This document shows, piece after piece, positions 31,524 to 40,944 of a stretch of 64,000 nt of DNA. Numbering within the stretch: the stretch's first letter is position 1; each line of letters begins with the position of its first letter. Source of the stretch: Stentor coeruleus (Eukaryota; Ciliophora; Heterotrichea; Heterotrichida; Stentoridae); the NCBI GenBank assembly GCA_001970955.1, contig MPUH01000098.1:1-64000 (forward strand), in the 5' to 3' direction. A model generated the notes under the pieces. It did not search any database, was not told the origin of the DNA, and saw only the letters and a list, made by a program, of their open reading frames with translations. The translations under genes were made by a program, and so were the position numbers.

Positions 31524-32498
31524 AATTTTTAATTAGTTTTTAAAAACTATGTTATGGTGGGATATAATATTATAATAATATTTAATATTCCTAAATAAGT
31601 GCATGATAATTATTTTTTATTGAGATTTTTGTTGATTAGGATTATTGGTTGTTGAAATGATGTATTTTTAGGTTTTATTTATATTTGCTGGTAAACCAAA
31701 GAAGTTAGATGTTTTAAGAGATAGTGGATTTATATGGGAAAATTTTGTTGGGTTAAGATTAGTATTGTGATTAGTTTTTGATTTTGATTTGATATTAGAA
31801 AAATGGTAATTAAATTTAAGAATTGGGATTGATTTGGTTTTTATAATGCTAAATTAACTTATGAAGTAAACTTAATATTTATTATAGGCTTTTAGATTAT
31901 GTAGTTAGACTTAGTGTTGTTGGATAACTGATAGATATTCTGAAATTTATCTAATATAATTGATTAACAAAAGATACTCAATAAAACTATAAAGATCCAG
32001 AATTTTATTACTCAACTTATCCCATTTATCAAGACTAAAAATTAAGCACTAATCTCATAAAATCCTTCTATCTTAACACCTAATCCTAAAATTTCCTTCA
32101 AATAATTTCCCATAAACTTTTCAAGCACATTATCTTATCTATTATCCATTATCCTTTTACCACATATCTTTTATATCTATCAAAAACAATCAAAATCCTA
32201 AACCTAAACTTCTCTTTCTATCTAATCATCCTCCTAACATAAACATCTTCTCACCTTCCCCACAATCCTTCCTCTAAATCCTCTAAACTTTCCCGAAAAA
32301 TCTAAATTTATACTTTCCTCATCTTTTTACTCATAATCTTTCACTTTTATAAACCCAAAATCTCTCTTCATCCCACATTCAACCCTAGATTTATTAACCT
32401 TCCATTCCAACTAAGACCTTAAAAACATATAAAACTACATCTTTTCATCGTACATTTTCTGACGTCACTAAGCATATTCAACTAATCCAATAAAAAAT
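31524..32498. other. 975-bp intergenic spacer with a sharp strand-composition switch
   Basis: No gene seen. Line 31741-31800 has 13 G and no C on the plus strand; line 32221-32280 has 24 C and no G. The switch is near 31960. It is the clearest example of the skew pattern described in the findings. The seipin promoter presumably lies in the C-rich half. Confidence 0.55.
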
Positions 32499-33506
32499 AT
32501 GAGCAAGTACATCATTGTCCTAGCTAGTCTATTCCCAATCGCCAAATATACTTCCCGGCTTATACAATCATCCCCAGGCACAGATATGATTATTGCATCC
32601 CCACATAAATTCCTTGACTGTATACACGACTTTCATACTCGAGTTTTAAAAACTATAGACAAGTCATTACAAATCCTCAAAACGTAAAAATTATTTAGCT
32701 GGATTTTAATATCTTTAGTCCTTTGTACCTTTGCTATAATATCCTCTCTTATATACTATCTTATATACCAAATTATAATGCCGGTTCGATATCAACATTC
32801 AATAATTTCAATGTATAAAGGTCAAGATAGTCTTATTGGACTTACGGATCAAGAAGTTACCTTACAAAATGAAAACTATTTAATATCAGTAAATCTTCAA
32901 GTCCCTGAAGATGAGATAAACGCAGCTTTAGGGAATTTCGAAGTTGAGCTAACTTTTATGTATAAAAATGGTCAAATCAAAAAACTTAAAAACCTTGGGA
33001 TATTAAAATATTATAGTTACTATACAAAAATCATTAAAAATCTAGTAAAACTCCCATTTGTATTATTAGGAATCTATGATGAAAGCCAAGTTGTTACTGT
33101 GAAGTTTTATCATAGTCTTTTTCATGCTGAAGAAATTGATAAGGTTTTTATTAAAATTGTCCCACAAGAACTAAGAGTTTATTCAATGTCTATTGACTTT
33201 GAAGTTAAACTTGAAGGGATAAGGAATTTTATGTATATGCATGGATATTATAGTTTTTTTATTGGAACTGGGGTGATTTTTTGTATGCTTTGTGGATGTT
33301 TTATTATGATGGCAGCTTTGAATTATGAATGGATTTGGAAAAATCAAGATATTAAAGAGAGTGAAGTGAAAGATGGAAGGAGTAAAGAAGATAATGAAAC
33401 GTGTGCGAGTAGTGAGGATGCATGTCCTTGTCCTCAGGAAATTGAGTTTCAATTTGCTTCGATTATTAAACAGGTTCCTGAGAAGCCGTGGTATAAGGTT
33501 TTATAG
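32499..33506 (+). CDS. BSCL2: seipin (lipid-droplet assembly factor)
   Basis: 330 aa in two exons around a 15-nt intron (32684-32698, GTAAAAATTATTTAG) that falls right before the first membrane helix. Helix 1 (WILISLVLCTFAIISSLIYY) leads into the lumenal domain. That domain has the seipin core PEDEINAALGNFEVELTF, then LKYYSYYTKIIKNLVKLPFV and ESQVVTVKF. Helix 2 (YYSFFIGTGVIFCMLCGCF) and an acidic Cys-containing cytoplasmic tail follow. Seipin forms ER rings that gather neutral lipid at nascent lipid droplets. The N-terminal 60 residues before helix 1 contain a further hydrophobic stretch and could be a targeting segment. Confidence 0.9.
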
Positions 33507-33862
33507 ATAATTAGATTTTTTGTATGATGATTAGTATGAATATAGGATTTTAATCAAAAGTTTATAATGGTTTAGATTATGAGTTTTTAATGATTATGGG
33601 TAAAATGTATACAAGTTTATTTTTGGAATAAAATATTTTATGTTATTAGACAGGAGTATATCTTAAATGATAATATTATCATTACCTAAATAAAAAAAAA
33701 GGCAAAAAGGATTATAATTTATATAGTTAATAACATAAACTACAACATAAATCATATTACATCATATACTTAATTATGTCATCAACTGATTCCAACTAGT
33801 TAAAATAATTATTTATCTCCTATTATCATTACCTTTAATATAATTTATTATATGAAGTTATC
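33507..33862. other. 356-bp convergent 3' spacer
   Basis: Lies between the 3' ends of seipin (plus) and a coiled-coil gene (minus). AT-rich, with an A-run near 33690. No gene or obvious terminator structure seen. Confidence 0.5.
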
Positions 33863-34999
33863 TTATTGTGTATAACACGAGCTTCCACATTGTTCAGCAT
33901 AAATATCTGTAGAACTCATCCTTAGTCCTTCAAGTTGTTTTTTTATCTTCTCAAGGTATTCTTGTGAAGTTGAACACCTACATAGATTTTCTTGCTTAAA
34001 AAGTATCTTTATATCTATTGAATTTTTTTCACAATAAGCTTTAGCAATACATGCAAGTTTAGAAACATCAGCAAGAAGACAAGCTAAATCTATCAAACTA
34101 TCTTTTTTCCCATAACTACTTCTGACAAAGTTAGCTTTTCTAAGTTTTATTAATTCTTGTTGTAGATTAGTATTTTCAACAAGCCCAGATGTATATTTAT
34201 CATTGATTATTGATTGTTTTTTCTTAACTTCAATAAGCTCATCTGGCTTTGCAAAATACTTTCCAACCTCGTTTTTGATTTGAAAAATCTGTTTTTTAAA
34301 GGTTTCGTTTTGGTTTTCTATATCTTGTAAGTTTGACAGTTGAGTTTTTTTGGCACTGAGATTATATTTTTTTTGGAGTTTTTCCATATCTTTTTGCAGG
34401 CTCGCGATATCAATTTCTATTGTACTAACTTTGCTTAAAATATCTTCTGTTGTATCTTTAGTGATTACTTCTGTGCTTAAAGATAAGTTTTTAATAGTCT
34501 CAGCTAAAAATCGATTTTCGAGGGTTTTTTCTTTGATTTTAGAGTCTAAAGTCCCTATTTCATAGTTTGTTTGAGTGTTTTTAAGCATTTCTTGCATGTG
34601 TTTAACTCTTTCTTTTTGTCTTTCCATGTTTTTGAAAAGACATTCTTTTTGTTTGTCGAAAGCTGTTAAGTAATTTTTTTGATTTTTTTTATTCGTGAAG
34701 TTAAAGGATATTTTTGCTGTGTTTGATTTTTCATGATAACGGACCTTGCGGATTTCCTCGGTTTTTATTAGCAAAGGTTGTTCGAATAAAAATTCTTCTG
34801 GAAATATCGTTAAATCAGCTGAGTTCCGTGATTTTTTTTTTCTTTTAAAATTCAGGTCCATTTCTGTGCAGCTGTTTGTAGCTTTTCTGATAGGTCGTGA
34901 AATATAAACTTTAGGTGAGGTTTCAGGACTTTTATAGTTCCTGAGTTTGATGCTGGTTTTCAGAGCATTTGGAATATTAAATATACTTTCGCTTTCCAT
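33863..34999 (-). CDS. coiled-coil protein
   Basis: 378 aa. The N-terminal 100 residues are basic and disordered (RKKKSRNSAD). A long coiled coil runs from about residue 105 to 290 (heptads such as LQKDMEKLQKKYNL). The C-terminus holds a helical pair and several cysteines (CRCSTSQEYLEKI, ending EQCGSSCYTQ). No family is recognised. A cytoskeletal role is plausible from the coiled coil but not shown. Confidence 0.78.
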   Translation of the reverse strand: MESESIFNIPNALKTSIKLRNYKSPETSPKVYISRPIRKATNSCTEMDLNFKRKKKSRNSADLTIFPEEFLFEQPLLIKTEEIRKVRYHEKSNTAKISFNFTNKKNQKNYLTAFDKQKECLFKNMERQKERVKHMQEMLKNTQTNYEIGTLDSKIKEKTLENRFLAETIKNLSLSTEVITKDTTEDILSKVSTIEIDIASLQKDMEKLQKKYNLSAKKTQLSNLQDIENQNETFKKQIFQIKNEVGKYFAKPDELIEVKKKQSIINDKYTSGLVENTNLQQELIKLRKANFVRSSYGKKDSLIDLACLLADVSKLACIAKAYCEKNSIDIKILFKQENLCRCSTSQEYLEKIKKQLEGLRMSSTDIYAEQCGSSCYTQ

Positions 35000-35111
35000 T
35001 TAAATAACTGACTGTTAGGAGTTTTTTTATATTTCTAACTATAATCTTAAAATATTTGTTTTAAAAGATTTTATTAGTTTTTTGATTTCGATAAAGAAAT
35101 GAAATTATTTA

Positions 35112-37844
35112 TTATGAAAAAGTCCTACTTCGGGTAAGAGGTGGCCGAGTTTCATTGCTAGTCCTTAAACTAAGTACTTTAATAGCCCCGTTATCTAATG
35201 AAATTACCAAATCATGGTAATCTGGATTTTCAAGGATTTTATAAGTATGAAGACCATGTTTTTTAATAGTTTCAAGTTCTTCTCTATATGTTCCTTGGCA
35301 TTCTTGAGTCTCAGTTTCTACTTGATTTTTATGTTTTTTGCATATTGAAAGCACATCAGTATAAAAAAATAGCATCAATGCTGTAAATCCTGCGCTTATA
35401 ATAATAGAAATATTTAAAATCCCAGGGATACTAAAAAGTCTATCAAAAATTGAATTTTCTTTAACTTGAACTTGATCATTAGAATTTTCTTTAACCTCGG
35501 TTGGAAAAACACTTTCAGATCCATACATATGAATAGCAAAACAACTATGGATAATGATGATTATTGGAATGAATTTTATTGCTGCATTGTTTAAATGGTA
35601 TGATAAAAGAGGAGGCTTACGATAGTGTCTTAAAACTAAAATTTTATCAGTCCAGTAAAGGACAAATAGTGCTACTGTTGCTATTATGTTTAAAAATGGA
35701 ATTGTGCTTGAGTAGAGATAGCAAGTGAAAATTAAGTTTAAAACCTGACTGTTTCTGCATGCTAGATCAAATTCAGGACCAGCATAAGATCGATTCAGTG
35801 ATTTTTGAGTTTTATACAACTTATAAAAACATCGACGTTTACAGTAATTAAAAGGGCAAATTATCATCAAAGTTAGCAAATGGGGAGAAAAAATACAGAC
35901 TATCATTGTAAACACTAATGATTCACCCACATTCACATACCATTCACGTGTGAAATCTGAAAACTCTCCAGTAAATATCATTTTTGTATAGGGTATATAA
36001 TATATCGCAGATACTTTATCAAAATTAGCATTTACTATAAGAATAATCAATGCAGTATTAATAAATTGAGCTATAAATACCTTAACCATAATATTTAGCT
36101 GCTCTTTAGTTTTATTTGATACCCTTTCAAACTTGCTTAAACGCTTGAATATAGTCCTTAAAAGAAAGTTTACAAATATTACTCCACATGAAGAGCAAAA
36201 CTTTATCATTAAATTGGTTATAATTTTTAATACAAAATAATTGCAATATGAGTTTATATCAGTATCAGACATGATATCTGACCATGATTGAAATTTACAG
36301 TAGCAAAAACTTTCATTGTTGCTCGTGTAAATTTTTTTAGCAGTTGAAAAACTTTGATTTGGGTTTATTTTTAATTCTTGAATACAATAAACATCCGAAG
36401 GCAGAGATGAGTTATAAGCTTTCATAATATAGATAATTACAATAGATGCTATTAAAACGACCAAGGCTAAGAAAATTGATACACTTTTTCTTAGTAATCT
36501 ATTCCAACGACTGATTTCCAAATTTTCCCATAAAATATTTGATGGCTCTGTAGTTTGTTTTACTTTAAGTATATGCTTTCCAAGAAAATATTGTTCAATT
36601 GGCACAACAGAACTTCTGCAACATCTTTTTATAGCTTTGCATTCTTTAAGACAAGTTTTTTTATCATCAAGTCTGTTATAAATCAAAAATCCTCTGTTGA
36701 CTGGTAATTGATTATGCGTAATATGTCCTTTTTTAAATTTCTGATGAATAGTTTTATCAAACTTTTGTATTTTAATCTCAAGTTTTTTTATTTTGCCTTC
36801 ATTCTTAAAACCTTTCTTTAAGGCAACAGCTCTTTCATATCCAAGTTTTACACTTAATTCAGCTCTTTTCTTATACTCATTAAGCAAACCATTATATTTT
36901 CTTGCTAAATACACTTCACATACCTCGCCATATTGCTCAAAATGTTCTTTTAATAACCCTGTATCACTAAAATTCTTAGGTATTCCTTTAACTTCTACCG
37001 CATAATCAGCAGCTGTAACATTATTCTTAAAATTTTCAGTCACAATCTTCCTAGAATGAATACTATATCGTATTAAAAATATAATAAAACATAATCCACA
37101 TATAAAATCTGCAATAGAAAGCATAATTCGATTTTGATTAATAAAACTTAAATCTTCTTCAGCTAATTTCAAAGAATCTAAAGATAATGATTTTTGATTA
37201 GCTACAGTCCAATAACTCCACCATTGTTTTGCTGCACCATGACGTAAACCGTTACCAGAATTGTTTTCATAAATAGGCCAAACAGATATCAAAGATATTA
37301 TTGTGAATAAATACCCAAGTTGTTTGACAAAATTAAAATACAACTCTAATCCAGCACCATATTCACCTAGCTCTGCTGTTGATGTATTTATTATAGAATA
37401 CTTTTCATAATTCCCATCAATAATTTTTCGAATCATATGCTTGTTTCTATAAGTTTCAGCTTTATTTTTATCCCCTAGAGTTGTCATATCTTCTAATGTC
37501 TTTTGTTTTTTTAAACTCCCTTGTTGGAATGAAGAGCTTTCTGAGTCTGAATCAGAATTTGAGTCTTCTTTTGAATCAAGTACTCCAGATGTGGTTATTA
37601 TGTTATTATTCTGCATGTCGTATTTTGGGTTATTTTCAAGATCGGTAATTTGGATATTATTTGAGATATTGCATCGTTGTGAAATGTTACCAATAGTAGA
37701 AACAGAAGCGATACTAGTGGCTAGCTTATTGAATTTTGTATTAGTGGTTTTTGGATGCTCATCTAAAACTTCAATTTGTGAATCAAAAGAGTTACTGCGC
37801 TTTGGTTGGGTTTTGGAAATTATCAGGTTTGCAGGACTAGCCAT
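35112..37844 (-). CDS. OSCA/TMEM63 (CSC1)-like membrane channel
   Basis: 910 aa from the ATG at 37844; the frame extends two codons further to a GTG only. The N-terminal 130 residues are disordered. The first helices flank WPIYENNSGNG. A cytosolic RRM-like domain follows (YAVEVKGIPKNFSD, EVCEVYLARKYN, with a coiled insert) and returns to the membrane at PSNILWENLEISRWNRLLR, the signature that precedes the channel core in CSC1 proteins. Later helices include LNIMVKVFIAQFINTALIIL and WYVNVGESLVFTMIVCIF. Eight to ten membrane helices in all. OSCA/TMEM63 proteins are mechanically or osmotically gated cation channels. The anoctamin/TMC superfamily is related, and I cannot exclude a ciliate-specific branch. 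Confidence 0.8.
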   Translation of the reverse strand: MASPANLIISKTQPKRSNSFDSQIEVLDEHPKTTNTKFNKLATSIASVSTIGNISQRCNISNNIQITDLENNPKYDMQNNNIITTSGVLDSKEDSNSDSDSESSSFQQGSLKKQKTLEDMTTLGDKNKAETYRNKHMIRKIIDGNYEKYSIINTSTAELGEYGAGLELYFNFVKQLGYLFTIISLISVWPIYENNSGNGLRHGAAKQWWSYWTVANQKSLSLDSLKLAEEDLSFINQNRIMLSIADFICGLCFIIFLIRYSIHSRKIVTENFKNNVTAADYAVEVKGIPKNFSDTGLLKEHFEQYGEVCEVYLARKYNGLLNEYKKRAELSVKLGYERAVALKKGFKNEGKIKKLEIKIQKFDKTIHQKFKKGHITHNQLPVNRGFLIYNRLDDKKTCLKECKAIKRCCRSSVVPIEQYFLGKHILKVKQTTEPSNILWENLEISRWNRLLRKSVSIFLALVVLIASIVIIYIMKAYNSSLPSDVYCIQELKINPNQSFSTAKKIYTSNNESFCYCKFQSWSDIMSDTDINSYCNYFVLKIITNLMIKFCSSCGVIFVNFLLRTIFKRLSKFERVSNKTKEQLNIMVKVFIAQFINTALIILIVNANFDKVSAIYYIPYTKMIFTGEFSDFTREWYVNVGESLVFTMIVCIFSPHLLTLMIICPFNYCKRRCFYKLYKTQKSLNRSYAGPEFDLACRNSQVLNLIFTCYLYSSTIPFLNIIATVALFVLYWTDKILVLRHYRKPPLLSYHLNNAAIKFIPIIIIIHSCFAIHMYGSESVFPTEVKENSNDQVQVKENSIFDRLFSIPGILNISIIISAGFTALMLFFYTDVLSICKKHKNQVETETQECQGTYREELETIKKHGLHTYKILENPDYHDLVISLDNGAIKVLSLRTSNETRPPLTRSRTFS

Positions 37845-37898
37845 GATCACGTAATTTAATTTATAATTTTTGCATATTAAAGGAAATAGATTAATAAA

Positions 37899-38890
37899 CT
37901 AAGGCTCTGCATTCACAGAAAAACTAGTTTCTATTGTAATAGTAGATGGGTATTTCTCACTCAAAGACACTTTTCTCAAATCTTCTTTCATGAAAAAAAA
38001 GTTTAGCAAAAACATCAAACAAAACCCATACCCAATAAGTGTCTCTCCAACCATCCCAAGTATATCAATTGTCCTACTACTAACATCATGTTGTAAATAA
38101 TAAAAATGATATACCGCAGGTAAAAAAAACAAAATATTGACACAAGCAGTATGATTACGAAAAGTTCTAAATGCTTTTTTTTTACTAAAAAACTCTTCAG
38201 TCCTAAACCCTGAATCAAACTCCTTAACCCTTATTTCCCCAAAATATCCTCTTATACCCATATCCCAATTTTTCAGNTGACACAAGCAGTATGATTACGA
38301 AAAGTTCTAAATGCTTTTTTTTTACTAAAAAACTCTTCAGTCCTAAACCCTGAATCAAACTCCTTAAGATACTGTTTAATCCTCAAAACAATTGTAATAT
38401 TAAAAAATACACTAGCAATAAAAGGTATAAAAAACTCAAACATCCGCATATAATTTCCATACAAATCCCTTTTCATAATACACCATCCCATTTTTTCAGA
38501 GTATTTACCCATAACTAACTCAGGCATAGGAACAAGAGCGGGTATTAAATATCCAATAGCCCAATAATATTTTTCCGAAAGTTCTTTTTCAAAAAGAATC
38601 TCAACATACAAATTATAGCTTAAAATACAAGCCCAAATCAAACATGATATTGTTGTAGCGATATTAACATAGCCTTGAATATTACATAAACTCCCTCCTT
38701 TATCTCCTTGTATCATAAAACTTACTTGTAAAGCCATAATACTCACTCCAGTATATGCAATAAGCCTATAACTCATTTTTTGTCTCATATTCGTCATAAA
38801 GACTACTAATACAACAATACTAGCACAAACACAGCTGAAAATTGCAAAAAACATAGAAAATAGGTCAAAGACTTCAGAAAACCCTGCCAT
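37899..38890 (-). CDS. seven-transmembrane receptor, cAMP-receptor-like GPCR (assembly join inside)
   Basis: 283 aa once 38138-38277 (duplicated copy, contig tail and N) is left out; the total is then 284 whole codons. Seven hydrophobic helices are visible: SMFFAIFSCVCASIVVLVV, SYRLIAYTGVSIMALQVSF, YVNIATTISCLIWACILSY, YYWAIGYLIPALVPM, FFIPFIASVFFNITIVL, VNILFFLPAVYHFYYL and TLIGYGFCLMFLLNFFF. A Cys before helix 3 (LCNIQG) and one in the second loop (GWCIM) could form the usual disulphide. Layout and the helix-3 region recall the cAR/class E receptors of Dictyostelium. The intracellular loop EFDSGFRTEEFFSKKKAF is basic. No ligand can be inferred. Confidence 0.75.
38138..38367. other. assembly overlap at a single N (38277) in the receptor gene
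   Basis: 38138-38227 and 38278-38367 are the same 90 bp. Between them lies a 49-bp stretch (38228-38276) found in neither flank's continuation, and the N. The left contig therefore ends in sequence that disagrees with the right contig, unlike the other five joins. Confidence 0.9.
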
Positions 38891-38915
38891 TTATTTCTAC
38901 TTATCATTTCTTAAC

Positions 38916-39431
38916 TTAAACTGTGTGTGGGCATTTATCTTCTATATCCGGAGATGCAAATTCCATAAACTTGTTAATATAGTATTGAGAGGATAAAAAT
39001 GACTCATCATCATTTGTACAGGCCATACAATGTAAATGCAAGTGGGTTATTGAATAAAAAGGTGGGATATGGAAAAGAACTCTTCTTTTATATGTGATAC
39101 CTTCTTCATCTAACATTTCATGGCATATACGTTGAAGTTCATGGATTAATTCACATGTAGCTTCTGAGGAGAAATAGTTTTTTATATGTAGATGTGGGGT
39201 TATTATATAATGTTTTTTGCAATCTGGATCTTTAGACCGAAAAGCAATTATATTAGTTGTATCGTTTTCATAAAGAAGTCTTGTTCTAGAAGTTCGATTA
39301 GTAATTGCACAGAATTCACAAAGGTTTTGAGGGGCGTGGTCGAAAACATCGCTACCGACACTACAGACAAAGCTGAAAATACATATCCAAATGCTTAGGA
39401 GAATAGCTTGAGATAATGTAATTTTTACCAT
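38916..39431 (-). CDS. HINT3-like HIT-domain protein with a signal peptide
   Basis: 171 aa. A strong N-terminal hydrophobic segment (ILLSIWICIFSFVCSVG) is followed by an HIT domain: CEFCAITNRT at the start, then HYIITPHLHIKN, then FHIPPFYSITHLHLHCMA. The last carries the HxHxH histidine triad (HLHLH) of the HINT3/aprataxin-like branch. HIT proteins hydrolyse or transfer nucleotidyl groups. Most are cytosolic or nuclear, so the signal sequence is odd and suggests a secretory-pathway or lysosomal enzyme. The catalytic residues look intact. Its start codon is 47 nt from the stop of the IQ gene next to it. Confidence 0.88.
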   Translation of the reverse strand: MVKITLSQAILLSIWICIFSFVCSVGSDVFDHAPQNLCEFCAITNRTSRTRLLYENDTTNIIAFRSKDPDCKKHYIITPHLHIKNYFSSEATCELIHELQRICHEMLDEEGITYKRRVLFHIPPFYSITHLHLHCMACTNDDESFLSSQYYINKFMEFASPDIEDKCPHTV

Positions 39432-39477
39432 TATATGTAAGATTTTAATATAAAATTGACGATATTTTAAGAATAAT

Positions 39478-40911
39478 TTAGTCTATAAATAAACATGGGT
39501 AGTTTTTAGATGCTGCTGTTCTACTACGACTTATTGTTGTCCTACACCTACTCTGTTTATTAGGAGTTGTGGAACGAGATGGTCTTGTTGAGCTTATTGT
39601 TGGCTCACCATATGAAGGAATATATTGATTTCTATGAGATTCTGAAGTAATTGTAGGTTTAAGGAAATCCCATGAAACCTTACCAACTTTGTAGTTTAGT
39701 TTCATAAAATCTGGAGTTACGTTACCCTCACGGTTATGAATACGGTTCCATGAACTTTCTGTATTTCTATAAACCTGCGATTCAATATGCTCGTATTTTT
39801 TGGAGGGACGTAACGGCTCAGGGTCTTCAGGCTTTAATAAATTCTTTTTATAAGACTCTGCAATTGTTGGGATTTTACGTTTGATTATTATTTCTCGACG
39901 ACGTGAGCAGCTTGATTCAGTTTGTTGCTGAGACTTTTCAGCTGAAGTTAAAGGACCATTCTTATTGGCAATAGGTCTGAATATAAGGTATACATTAGGA
40001 ATGTAATCTTCATAACCATTTTCAACACATGCACTCAATCGTCCGGTCATGGTTTCTTTTTGATACTTTTTAAGCTTTGAATTATGCATTATCCCTTTTC
40101 TTCTTGTTACTGTTTCCAAACTTTTTCGTTGTTCTTCTCGTTGGGTATAAATTTTCTCTAAAGATTTCTTCATAAAATTTTTTACCAGCCTTAATTTCTG
40201 CATTTTAAACAGTTCAGCTAGCTTGCAATCGCGATAAATTTCAAATTTCATATCATCCACAATCTTTGCAGCTAAAAATTTCCTAAAACAAGTTTGAATA
40301 GCAACAATACTTTCTTCTTCTCTAATAGCTTTCTTTTTAATAATCATCAATGAATTCTTAAGGTATATTTGAGCTTTATGTCTTCGAAAGTGTTTTTGTA
40401 TTATTATTGCTGCCTATTTACTTCATACTTTATGTCCCATAGCGTTATTAAATAATTCTGTTGAGTAAATTTGCAAATCACCAACATGTTTTTTTAATAC
40501 TTCTCTATGAATATCAATAAGTCTCTAAATAATCATTACTTTAAGATATACTTTTCTAAGTAAATATCCACGAAAAGTTGATTGGATAAGAGTTGCAGAT
40601 TTGTCTTCTTTAGCTGATCTTTGGTTTATAATTTTGTTAACTTTACTAAAGAAATTGCTATATTTTTCATATTCAGCAAATTTCTGTTTATCTTCTGTGA
40701 TTTTATTTTTAAATGCAGCTAAGCTCTTGAGTTTTTTATCTAATCTTTCTTTGACTCGATTATTTGTCAAGCTTTTCGCTCTTTGGGCTGCGAATATTGA
40801 AGTATCTCTTATCGGAGCTATAAGAAATTTTGTGAATGAACAGTTTTTAGCGAAATTCAGAGGGGAACTTTTGATTTTGTAGTCTTTTGATTCTCTGCCA
40901 ATAAGAAGCAT
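39478..40911 (-). CDS. IQ-motif protein
   Basis: 467 aa in three exons, with two 15-nt introns (40525-40539, GTAATGATTATTTAG; 40414-40428, GTATGAAGTAAATAG). Splicing gives 468 whole codons. Three IQ motifs are seen: TLIQSTFRGYLLRKVYLK, IIIQKHFRRHKAQIYLK and VAIQTCFRKFLAAKI. Each intron lies close to an IQ motif. IQ motifs bind calmodulin or centrin without calcium. The C-terminal half is basic, Ser/Thr/Pro-rich and disordered (SRSTTPNKQSRCRTTISRSR). It is likely a cytoskeletal or ciliary calmodulin-binding protein. Confidence 0.87.
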
Positions 40912-40944
40912 TTTTTGTTAGAATTTTTATTAGTTATTTTTATG

